In this document: piece by piece, positions 1 to 6,553 of the stretch | How the letters are laid out: each line of letters begins with the position of its first letter | How positions within the stretch are numbered: position 1 is the first letter of the stretch | Assembly: GCA_017431185.1 (NCBI GenBank) | Contig: JAFRLP010000201.1 | Coordinates: forward strand, 1 to 6,553 | DNA length: 6,553 bases | Direction: 5' to 3' | Origin: Victivallales bacterium | GTDB taxonomy: Bacteria; Verrucomicrobiota; Lentisphaeria; Oligosphaerales; Oligosphaeraceae | Made by a program: the position numbers and the translations under genes | The notes under the pieces: model-generated | The model's input: the letters and a program-made list of their open reading frames with translations, nothing else | Databases searched by the model: none | What the model was told of the DNA's origin: nothing

Positions 1-329
1 ACTATGCCTTCAACTCCGCCACCCGTTCCAAAGGCAACCCCCTTAACCAGGCGGCGAACCCTTACAAAACTCTTAGTTCGATTAAGAATCCGTCCCAACG
101 CTATAGTATATTTGAAGGGACATCCTACGCCGTAGGCTATTATCAGATTTCCACTAAATACAGCACCGACCCTCAAGGCACCACGCGCCACACAAAAACC
201 ACCTACGGCGGGAACATGGCTTTCTTTGACCTGCACATTGAGTTCATCAAAGAATTCGTGGAATTCCCCTCTTCGGGTTCCAGTTCGAATCCCCTCAATG
301 TCTGGTGGTTCAGGAATCCAGGAGAATGA
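1..329 (+). CDS. C-terminal part of a prepilin-like (DUF1559 / H-X9-DG type) pseudopilin
   Basis: This is the last 108 codons of a gene that begins before the window; the first whole codon is at base 3 and the stop is TGA at 327-329. The tail contains a GGN-M-AFFDLHIEFIKEF stretch (about bases 207-260). It matches the C-terminal signature of DUF1559-like pseudopilins, usually written H-X9-DG and followed by H-V/I-E-F. Here the motif is degenerate: Thr stands ten residues before the Asp where His is usual, and Leu follows the Asp instead of Gly. Proteins of this kind start with a prepilin peptidase-cleaved N-terminus, which would lie upstream and is not visible. They are very abundant in Lentisphaerota, Planctomycetota and Verrucomicrobiota and are often found beside secreted hydrolases; their role is unsettled. 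By hand count the first 300 bases are about 49% GC, lower than the genes that follow. Family assignment is fairly good; function is inferred. Confidence 0.72.
   Translation, partial: YAFNSATRSKGNPLNQAANPYKTLSSIKNPSQRYSIFEGTSYAVGYYQISTKYSTDPQGTTRHTKTTYGGNMAFFDLHIEFIKEFVEFPSSGSSSNPLNVWWFRNPGE
320..325 (+). promoter_or_regulatory. Shine-Dalgarno site inside the pseudopilin 3' end
   Basis: AGGAGA lies seven bases before the ATG at 333, which is good spacing. It is embedded in the last codons of the pseudopilin gene and supports the ATG at 333 as the true start. It also makes translational coupling likely, because ribosomes finishing at the TGA at 327 stop within reach of this start. Confidence 0.7.
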
Positions 330-332
330 CAC

Positions 333-3300
333 ATGACGCTGGCTGTCCTTGCTCTATCCCTATTGATTGTCCTGACATGCGGCGCACAGCCCGTGTTTCG
401 GCAGACATACGATGCGCGGCAGCCCGCATTCCGCACGGTGGCGGGCTTCGGGCGCACCCAAAGGCAGAACGATCGGGCGCTAGTGCTGGCGCTGACGGGA
501 GGCGAGTCCTTCCAGGAGGAGGCAGCCCCCGCCTGCAAACTCCCCACGCCAGAGGTCAGTTACGCACTGAAGAACTTTCCTGCGCAGGACGGCTATTTTG
601 AACTCTACGCCTGTCCTTGGTTCAATGGTCCGGCCCCGTATCCGCTGGCGGAAATCCTGGCGGAAGGCCAGGCAGTCTGCCGATTGACCTTGACCAGCAC
701 GGAATTGCTGGTGGAAGTGCGGGGCAAGAGCGTCAAACTGGACACCGCAAATTGGGCATCCCGCCACTACAAGCACATCCAACTGGTGTGGAAGAACGGC
801 GAGACCAGCGTGTTTCTGGAGCGGAGGAAGGTGGCGATGCTGGACTCCATCCCAGGAAACGCAGACCAACTGAAACTGTCCCCCGCCTTCCAAGGTCTGG
901 TGGACGAAGTGTCCATCGGCGCTGGCTGGCCTCTGACCATCGACCCTCAGCCCGATGGCTACCTCACCCATTTTCCCCGCATCGCTCCCGACAAAACACC
1001 CCTGCTGAAAGAGCAGTGGACGGCAAAGGATTTGGGCATTGAGCAAATGCCTGACGCAAACGGGCTGCGCTTCCTCTGGAAAGGTGCGCAAAGGCAATTG
1101 AGCGCGGCTGCGCAATGCTTGACGGAGTGGAATGTCCGTCCGGGCACCTATCTGCGAGGCGATTTCGCCTGGACAAAGGAAAACTGGAGCCACGGCGCAC
1201 AACTCTCCCTTCACTTGCATTTTCTGGATGAGGGCGGGCAGGTCATCAAAAGAATGTCCATAGACGGACGCAACATCGAGAAGTACATTTTTCCGATGCC
1301 GATTACGGAGTTCTGCACGGAAAGCGCCGTCGGCGTGCCGATGGAGTACTTCAACTACTACCAGGTTCCGGAAAAGGCAGTGCGCCTGCGTCTCTCCTTG
1401 AATGCATTCGGCAATCCCTTCACGCTTACCCTGCGCAACATCGCGTTCCGCTACATTGATGCAGAGAAAACGCCCTGGTTCCGTGAACCCTACGATGAAC
1501 AACTTGTTCATCCCACCTCGCATCTGTCCAATGCGGAGGTGGATGAGATTCTGGCCAGGCGCGAAAGGGCCGTCCCCGAATTGAGGCGCGAAGGGGACCG
1601 CATTGAACTTTACCTCAACGGAAAACGCACACCCGTGAAGATTCTGGCGCAGCCGCTGGCGGGCGACTACAAATGGATGACGGGATTCCGTCAGGCGGGC
1701 TTCCCGTTCTTTCTCTCCACAGTGACGGTTGGCCTCCGCCCCGACTTCACCGAGGCGGAGCAACTCTGGCGTGAGGATGACACGATTGACGTGGGGGTGC
1801 TCGACCGTGCCGTCCGCCGCATCCTGAGTCGGGTTCCTGACGCATACGTGTTTCTGTGCCTGAGCATCACGCCGCCGCGTTCCTGGCTGGAGGCCAACCG
1901 CGAGGAACTCATGGTCAACCAGGCAGGGGAGTACGCTGTCATCCGCGATTACGGCGTGCGCGGACTGTACTCCAAACGTTTTCCAGACCAGGCTGGCAGT
2001 TCCTGGTATCCCTCCACCGCCTCCCTGAAATATCGCCAGAAAATGGCGGAGGTGCTGCACCGTGCCTTCACCGAATTCGAGCGTCACGATGCCTCCAAGG
2101 CAGTGGTCGGCGTCTATGTCACTGGCGGAGACGACGGCCAGTTCCGATTCCCGCAGTTCCCCGACTGCTCCCGTCCCGCATTGGAATCTTGGCGTTCATT
2201 CCTCAAGGGGCAAGGCCGTTCCGATGCCGATTCCGCCGTCATGCCCAATCCAGAGGAGCTGAATCGACCGCCCTTCCCCAAATACGGCGCATCTGCTGTG
2301 TGCGACTACCAGATGTGGAGCACGAAGGTCAGTTACGAATTGCGGCAATTCATGTACCGGACGGTCAAGGACGCCTTCCCGCGCGCATTGGTGGGGGGCT
2401 ACGAAAACGCCATGGGCCTCACTGGACAACCTGGCTTTGGACGCTATAAAATCGCGGAACTCCTCAACAGCCCCACCCCCGATTTCCTCATCTCTCTGCC
2501 TGGCTATAACCGTTATCGGGACGACTGCGACCACCCGTCTGGAATGAAGGCGTACAACGGCTCCATGGTGCTTCACAACAAACTGATGATTGGCGAAATG
2601 GACATCCGCAATCCCGAAATGGGGCCATTGGGCGTCAACAACCGCAGCCGCAACTGGCAGGCCACCCACAATGCCACGACATTCCGCAACTTCCTCGCGC
2701 TCTATGCCAGTTACTGCGCCAGTTGGGGCGGCGGCTTCCATGCCTATCTCATGCAGCCGCTTTGGTACAATACACCTCGGGCGCTGGAAGCGTGGGAACG
2801 CGCCGCAGCCATTGTCTCACAGGCCAAAGGACAGCCCCTGAGCGACTCACGCATCGCGGTCTTCATCGACGAGCACAGTTCCTACCATCACGCCACCCGT
2901 GACATCCCCGCCTTCCACTCCCGCATTCACTACCGCGAATCCACTGAATACGCCCTCTGGCGCAGTGGCGTCCGCTGTGACTACTATCTGCCTGGAGATG
3001 CGCTCCATCCTGATTTCCAGGCACCCAAAATCCTGTTCTTCGCTGATGCGGGAACAATGACGCCCGACCAGGCTGGCGCCATCCGTGAACGCTGGGGCAA
3101 CTCAGGACGGCTCATCATCTGGTCTGGACACGCCGGTTCTCTGCCCGCTGGCGACGCAAAGGCAGTCCAGCAAATCACTGGCTTCCTGGTGCGTCCCGAG
3201 GCGAAAGCCGCGCAACTTCCGCTGGCACAAGGCTCGGCGCTGCTCTGGGAACCTGCCTTCTACGCCACAAGTTTTCCTGTGCCAGCCTGGGTGGTGGAAG

Positions 3301-3665
3301 ACACCGAGGCCACGCCGCTGGCCAGGTACTATGGCACGGGTCTAGTCGGGCTGGCGGAGAAGCGCTACCCCACTCACCGCGAAATCTACCTGGGGCAACC
3401 AGGTTCCTTCAGTCCCGACCTGACACGGAAACTGGCGCGTTCCGTCGGCATCGAACCAGTCCAGGACCGCAATGACCTGTGCGTGCTGGGCGGTGGTCTG
3501 ATGGAGATTGGCGCAATGACTGGGGCGGGCAAGCGCAGGCTGCGGCTTCCGCCTGGAGCCAAATCCATGGTCCGCCTGACAGGTCAGGAGACTCACGCCA
3601 TTCACGGCGGTGTCGAAATCTTCCTGCCCTACAAGGACTGCGCCGTGTTCCGAGTGGAATACTAG
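333..3665 (+). CDS. Secreted LamG-like plus GH42-like (clan GH-A) glycoside hydrolase family protein
   Basis: Complete protein of 1110 residues. Residues 1-18 form a hydrophobic export signal, with cleavage likely after Ala18, although no Lys or Arg precedes the hydrophobic core. Residues about 25-203 look like a LamG/concanavalin-type sandwich (HIQLVWKNGETSVFLE near 148, GLVDEVSIG near 188). Residues about 225-375 look like a second beta-sandwich, possibly carbohydrate-binding. Residues about 400-830 resemble a GH42-like (beta/alpha)8 barrel: VVGVYVTGGDDGQF at 591-604, PDFLISLPGY at 716-725 and KLMIGEMDIRN at 750-760. Glu755 is the likely nucleophile. The acid/base position appears to be Gln603. 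Residues about 838-950 (IAVFIDEHSS onward) resemble the GATase-like trimerisation domain of GH42 enzymes, and the last 80 residues form a small beta domain. The start cannot move upstream because the pseudopilin TGA is in the same frame two codons earlier. Substrate unknown; beta-galactosidase activity should not be assumed. The gene call is very sure, the family moderately sure. Confidence 0.82.
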   Translation: MTLAVLALSLLIVLTCGAQPVFRQTYDARQPAFRTVAGFGRTQRQNDRALVLALTGGESFQEEAAPACKLPTPEVSYALKNFPAQDGYFELYACPWFNGPAPYPLAEILAEGQAVCRLTLTSTELLVEVRGKSVKLDTANWASRHYKHIQLVWKNGETSVFLERRKVAMLDSIPGNADQLKLSPAFQGLVDEVSIGAGWPLTIDPQPDGYLTHFPRIAPDKTPLLKEQWTAKDLGIEQMPDANGLRFLWKGAQRQLSAAAQCLTEWNVRPGTYLRGDFAWTKENWSHGAQLSLHLHFLDEGGQVIKRMSIDGRNIEKYIFPMPITEFCTESAVGVPMEYFNYYQVPEKAVRLRLSLNAFGNPFTLTLRNIAFRYIDAEKTPWFREPYDEQLVHPTSHLSNAEVDEILARRERAVPELRREGDRIELYLNGKRTPVKILAQPLAGDYKWMTGFRQAGFPFFLSTVTVGLRPDFTEAEQLWREDDTIDVGVLDRAVRRILSRVPDAYVFLCLSITPPRSWLEANREELMVNQAGEYAVIRDYGVRGLYSKRFPDQAGSSWYPSTASLKYRQKMAEVLHRAFTEFERHDASKAVVGVYVTGGDDGQFRFPQFPDCSRPALESWRSFLKGQGRSDADSAVMPNPEELNRPPFPKYGASAVCDYQMWSTKVSYELRQFMYRTVKDAFPRALVGGYENAMGLTGQPGFGRYKIAELLNSPTPDFLISLPGYNRYRDDCDHPSGMKAYNGSMVLHNKLMIGEMDIRNPEMGPLGVNNRSRNWQATHNATTFRNFLALYASYCASWGGGFHAYLMQPLWYNTPRALEAWERAAAIVSQAKGQPLSDSRIAVFIDEHSSYHHATRDIPAFHSRIHYRESTEYALWRSGVRCDYYLPGDALHPDFQAPKILFFADAGTMTPDQAGAIRERWGNSGRLIIWSGHAGSLPAGDAKAVQQITGFLVRPEAKAAQLPLAQGSALLWEPAFYATSFPVPAWVVEDTEATPLARYYGTGLVGLAEKRYPTHREIYLGQPGSFSPDLTRKLARSVGIEPVQDRNDLCVLGGGLMEIGAMTGAGKRRLRLPPGAKSMVRLTGQETHAIHGGVEIFLPYKDCAVFRVEY

Positions 3666-3727
3666 CGGTTCATAGCCTGAATCCTAGGATACTGAAGAAT
3701 AACTATTTCTGCAACAAAACAACTAAC
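3666..3727 (+). other. 62-base gap between the two large genes; no terminator seen
   Basis: The gap separates the TAG stop of the upstream glycosidase gene from the ATG at 3728. It contains no stem followed by a T-run, so transcription probably continues through it. Its second half (3691-3727) is about 30% GC by hand count, A-rich and unlikely to fold. No Shine-Dalgarno sequence is present before the ATG; the bases just upstream read CAACAAAACAACTAAC. An open, A-rich leader may substitute for one. Weak -10-like hexamers (TAGGAT at 3685, GATACT at 3688) have no matching -35, so I do not call a promoter. Confidence 0.5.
3681..3690. repeat. Perfect 10-bp palindrome in the intergenic gap
   Basis: ATCCTAGGAT is its own reverse complement, with no loop, and the symmetry does not extend to the flanking bases. 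A site like this could bind a dimeric regulator, but one 10-bp palindrome is also easily a chance event. It is the only dyad noticed in the gap. Confidence 0.25.
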
Positions 3728-6553
3728 ATGAACAAGAAACCTCTGCTGTTTTTTCTGTTTAGCCTGCCCCTGTTGAGTTTCGGGTATTTTCAACTCGAAT
3801 TCAGCAATCCGAAAGACCTTGACAAGGTTGCCCTGAAGGCTGGAGCGGCAGTTGAAAATGGCGTATTGACTTTCCCTGGGCCGCAAAGTTTTGCCGTGGT
3901 TCGGGACAGCAAGGCATTCAACATCGATGAGAAGGGAGGTACCATCGTGATGACCTGCCGCGCCCGTAAACTCAAGGACGCATCCCACATGACCTTTCTC
4001 ATCTCCAAAGGCGACGCCTTCCTGTTCGGCTTCACGGGCGGAAAATACAATTTCAGCCTCTGCAATGAGGGAAAATGGTACATGGCCCTGATGGGCAGCA
4101 CTGCCCCAAAAGACAATGCCTGGGTCCACCTTGCCGCCGTCGCCAAGCGCATTGACGATGCGGCCCAGTCCAATTACGGCTTCCAACTCGCCATTTACCT
4201 GAACGGGGAAAAGATTCTCGGCAAATATGTTCCCTGCCGCACCCCATCCAAACCAGAAAAGGCGCCTGTCATTCTGGGCACGCCCAATGCGGAGACGCAC
4301 GCGAACGCCGACATCGCCTCCGTCGCCTTCCATCACCGTGCGCTCTCCGCGCAGGAAATCGCGGATTTGGCCGCCCAGGCGCCATACGTCAACATCCATC
4401 TTCGGCCTGGCATGTTCGAGGTGCCGTCGGAACTGCAAAACCGAATCGACGAGCAACTTTCCCAAGTTCAGACTGCGCAGCAGCGTTTCGTGTTTCGGGG
4501 ACTGGGCAAGGCGGCCAGAAGCGGCTATCCGCCTGAGAAAGTCTCCGCCGCATTGGACGCTCTCGCCCAAATGCCCAGCGATAGTGGCGTGTCCTGGCCA
4601 CGGCGATTCAATGAGGCTCAGAAGGATTTCGCGGTGCTGGAGCAAGGAGGAAACCTCCTTCTGCTGGCACTAGGAGATTGCGGACACGCCTTCCCCGTCA
4701 TCGATTTGTTTGACGGGAAACACCAGGTCGGCGTGTTTGGACGGCGCGGACTCGGCTTCCTCATCGAAGGACGCAGTCCAGACAACAAGCCCTGGGACAG
4801 TTGCGACTACGACGACGGCATCACCTCCCACGCCAAACTGCTTCCCGACACCACAGACAATGCATCTCAAGCCGAATTGTCCTGGTCATCGCCACGGTTC
4901 ACCGCCACCTCCCAACTCCATTTTGACGGCGAGCAGCTCTCCCTCTCCCTCCAGGTCTCCCCCGCCAACGGCAACACACTCCACAATATTGCTTTCCCCT
5001 GCTGGGAACTCATCAAAAAGCAGGGCGACAAACTCGCCACGCCCTACATGTCTGGTCTGCTCATAGACAACCCGACGGACGGTTACTCCATCGAACGCGA
5101 ATTCCCCTGCGCCCAGGCTTCCATGCAGTTCCACGGCTACTACGGGGAAAAAGGCGACGGCGTGTATGTGGCCATGGAAGACCCGCACGGCACACCGCGA
5201 ATGATGTCCGTTACTGGGCAAGGCGGGCAACTCTTCCTCCGCTGGAAAACCTACGTTCCCCTCGGCGAGGAAAATCGCTTTGACCTGGGTGCATACGCCG
5301 TATTGCGTCTTTTCACGGGCGGTTGGTACGATGCCGCGATGCTCTACCGCGACAAACTGGCCTGCCGAGCCGACTGGTGGATTCCCGAACTGCCCCGTCA
5401 ATCCACCCCGCAATGGTTCCGCGACAACTCCATCTGGATTCTAGCGGGCTGCTACCCTACGAGACACACCCAACTCATGCTGGATTTGCGCGACTACTTT
5501 GAAATGGATTACGGCGTACATCTGGTCGGAGCCACAACCAAACGCATCTGGCCCCATTTCGACCGCACCAGCGAACACGGACATGACGTGCGCAGAAAAC
5601 TTCAGGCCAAAGGCATTCGGGTTGTCCCCTACTGCGACCCGAGATTGTGGTGTACCCTCGACTCCGAGGACGGCAAGCGAGACCAGGAATACACCTCCTT
5701 CGCCGTGCCAATCGCCATCAAACGTCGGGATGGTCAGGTCTATACGGAGAAATACGGTGCCACCTGCGCCATCCTCTGCCCAGCAGCCCAGGCCTGGCAT
5801 GAGCGCTATGCCCAAATCTGCCGCAACATTGTCCAAAGCGGATTCGATGGTGTTTACCACGACCAGCTGCCGTGCGGCCATTTTGAGCCATGCTACGACA
5901 CCAGCCATGGCCACCTTCTCCAAGACCCCCGTGCCTGGCTGGTGCAGGGCTACCGCCCCATGTACCAGAAAATCCGCCAGACGTTGGCGACGGCCAAACT
6001 GGAGGCCGTCCACACAGGCGAAGACGCCAGCGAACCGTATCTGGATTTGATTGACGGCTTCACCTGCTGGCGCTGGACGGAGGCCCACGCCATCCCCATG
6101 TTCCAGACCATCTACGCTGGGCGCGTCCAGTTCACGGGCAAACTTTACAACCACCAGAAACGCGGGGACGCACAAAGCAACTTCTGCAAGGCGGGGACGC
6201 AGTTCATCAACGCGGAGCAACTCGGCTGGCTCACCCTGGAGGATTTGGAGAAGCCATCCGAGTTCCGCCGTTATTTCAAAAGCCTGGCGCATCTTCGCAA
6301 ATGCCTGCTACGCTATTTCAACGAGGCACGTCGCATGGCTCCGCTCTCCTTCCGTCAGCCACCGACACGCATCACCTCCGTGTGGGGCAGTTTCAACGTT
6401 CCCGACAACAAGGTGACCACCGACGCCATTCTGCACAGCGCATGGCAACGGGAGGACGGCGCACAAATGGCCGTGTTCCTCAACACCACGGCAGAGCCCC
6501 AGACCTGCCAGCCCATTTGGCCTGGCCATCCCTCCATCCTGCTGGTCTGCACG
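3728..6553 (+). CDS. Secreted LamG plus DUF6259-like TIM-barrel protein, probable glycosidase (3' end cut off)
   Basis: The frame is open from the ATG at 3728 to the window edge, giving 942 residues without a stop. Residues 1-19 are a signal peptide (MNKK, hydrophobic core, likely cleavage after Gly19), which fixes the start despite the lack of a Shine-Dalgarno site. Residues about 21-215 are a LamG-type domain (WVHLAAVAK at 132, AIYLNGEKI at 155, and a typical RALSAQEIADLAAQ ending at 204-217). A helical linker spans about 222-305. Residues about 306-545 look like a galactose-mutarotase-like beta-sandwich, about 560-865 a (beta/alpha)8 barrel, and from about 875 a C-terminal beta domain begins. 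Barrel landmarks are FDGVYHDQ (706-713) and HTGEDASEPYLD (762-773). By analogy with glycosidases of similar fold, Asp707 or Asp712 and Glu765 are candidate catalytic residues. The overall pattern recalls DUF6259 proteins, which have no assigned activity that I know of. It carries 21 Cys, many near the presumed active site. Probably only a short C-terminal part is missing. Substrate unknown. Confidence 0.8.
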   Translation, partial: MNKKPLLFFLFSLPLLSFGYFQLEFSNPKDLDKVALKAGAAVENGVLTFPGPQSFAVVRDSKAFNIDEKGGTIVMTCRARKLKDASHMTFLISKGDAFLFGFTGGKYNFSLCNEGKWYMALMGSTAPKDNAWVHLAAVAKRIDDAAQSNYGFQLAIYLNGEKILGKYVPCRTPSKPEKAPVILGTPNAETHANADIASVAFHHRALSAQEIADLAAQAPYVNIHLRPGMFEVPSELQNRIDEQLSQVQTAQQRFVFRGLGKAARSGYPPEKVSAALDALAQMPSDSGVSWPRRFNEAQKDFAVLEQGGNLLLLALGDCGHAFPVIDLFDGKHQVGVFGRRGLGFLIEGRSPDNKPWDSCDYDDGITSHAKLLPDTTDNASQAELSWSSPRFTATSQLHFDGEQLSLSLQVSPANGNTLHNIAFPCWELIKKQGDKLATPYMSGLLIDNPTDGYSIEREFPCAQASMQFHGYYGEKGDGVYVAMEDPHGTPRMMSVTGQGGQLFLRWKTYVPLGEENRFDLGAYAVLRLFTGGWYDAAMLYRDKLACRADWWIPELPRQSTPQWFRDNSIWILAGCYPTRHTQLMLDLRDYFEMDYGVHLVGATTKRIWPHFDRTSEHGHDVRRKLQAKGIRVVPYCDPRLWCTLDSEDGKRDQEYTSFAVPIAIKRRDGQVYTEKYGATCAILCPAAQAWHERYAQICRNIVQSGFDGVYHDQLPCGHFEPCYDTSHGHLLQDPRAWLVQGYRPMYQKIRQTLATAKLEAVHTGEDASEPYLDLIDGFTCWRWTEAHAIPMFQTIYAGRVQFTGKLYNHQKRGDAQSNFCKAGTQFINAEQLGWLTLEDLEKPSEFRRYFKSLAHLRKCLLRYFNEARRMAPLSFRQPPTRITSVWGSFNVPDNKVTTDAILHSAWQREDGAQMAVFLNTTAEPQTCQPIWPGHPSILLVCT
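4644..4660 (+). repeat. Perfect 7-bp hairpin with SD-like arm inside the coding sequence
   Basis: AAGGAGG (4644-4650), loop AAA, then CCTCCTT (4654-4660) form an exact inverted repeat. The left arm is a near-ideal match to the anti-Shine-Dalgarno tail of 16S rRNA. It encodes Gln306 to Leu311, at the apparent junction of the helical linker and the beta-sandwich. No ATG or GTG in a sensible frame follows at useful spacing, so it is not an internal start. It could slow ribosomes at a domain boundary, or be coincidental. Confidence 0.4.

Noticed and set aside
252..266. Two GAATTC sites three bases apart
   Set aside because: They encode the Glu-Phe-Val-Glu-Phe part of the pseudopilin tail. There is no sign of a regulatory or repeat function.
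366..380. Possible lipoprotein signal at Cys16 of the glycosidase
   Set aside because: The residues before Cys16 are V-L-T, which fit the lipobox poorly, and the n-region has no positive charge. A signal peptidase I site after Ala18 is more likely.
514..522. Strong SD-like AGGAGGAGG inside the glycosidase gene
   Set aside because: No start codon follows at useful spacing. It encodes the Gln-Glu-Glu run at residues 61-63.
480..2087. Minus-strand open frame of 535 codons opposite the glycosidase gene
   Set aside because: It lies wholly opposite a gene with recognisable domains, shows no motif I know, and its length is explained by the scarcity of TTA, CTA and TCA codons in the GC-rich sense strand.
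1856..2449. Plus-strand open frame of 197 codons in another frame of the glycosidase gene
   Set aside because: It is fully inside the glycosidase gene and overlaps the GGDDGQF region. The amino-acid composition is that of an off-frame read.
1986..3077. Repeated 12-mer GACCAGGCTGGC (1986-1997 and 3066-3077)
   Set aside because: Both copies encode Asp-Gln-Ala-Gly in unrelated contexts. The identity does not extend and is compatible with chance and codon bias.
3662..4645. Minus-strand open frame of 327 codons opposite the start of the third gene
   Set aside because: The sense strand encodes a signal peptide and a clear LamG domain. The antisense product has no recognisable domain.
5441..6292. 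Minus-strand open frame of 283 codons opposite the barrel of the third gene
   Set aside because: It overlaps the conserved barrel motifs FDGVYHDQ and HTGEDASEPYLD on the plus strand, so it is an antisense shadow.

Overview
The window holds three genes, all on the plus strand and cut at both edges. In order they are the tail of a pseudopilin-like secreted protein, a complete 1110-residue secreted glycoside-hydrolase-like protein, and a second large secreted TIM-barrel protein that is still open after 942 residues. There is no RNA gene, mobile element, CRISPR array or terminator that I can support.

Organism (inference): an uncultured-type member of the PVC group, most likely Lentisphaerota, with Verrucomicrobiota, Kiritimatiellota or Planctomycetota as alternatives. 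The reasons are the DUF1559-like (H-X9-DG type) pseudopilin tail next to very large exported enzymes, LamG-like domains placed at the N-terminus of catalytic proteins, and a barrel resembling the DUF6259 family. The two large genes are fairly GC-rich with mostly C or G in third codon positions. The pseudopilin tail is clearly more AT-rich.

Layout: bases 1-329 are the pseudopilin C-terminus. Its stop lies three bases before the ATG of the second gene (333-3665), whose ribosome binding site sits inside the last pseudopilin codons, so these two are almost certainly one transcript. A 62-base gap (3666-3727) with an AT-rich second half and no terminator precedes the third gene (3728 to the window end). 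All three genes are probably one polycistronic unit, although a separate promoter in the gap cannot be excluded.

How they work together (inference): both large proteins have a signal peptide, an N-terminal lectin-like beta-sandwich, further beta domains and a (beta/alpha)8 barrel with plausible acidic catalytic residues. This looks like a small polysaccharide or glycoconjugate degradation locus, with the pseudopilin as a surface or secretion-related partner. The substrate cannot be read from the sequence. The point most worth a second look is a Gln where the barrel of the second gene should carry its acid/base Glu. A Cys/His-rich patch beside the presumed active site of the third protein is the next. 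I did not find convincing evidence of a wholly new kind of system.
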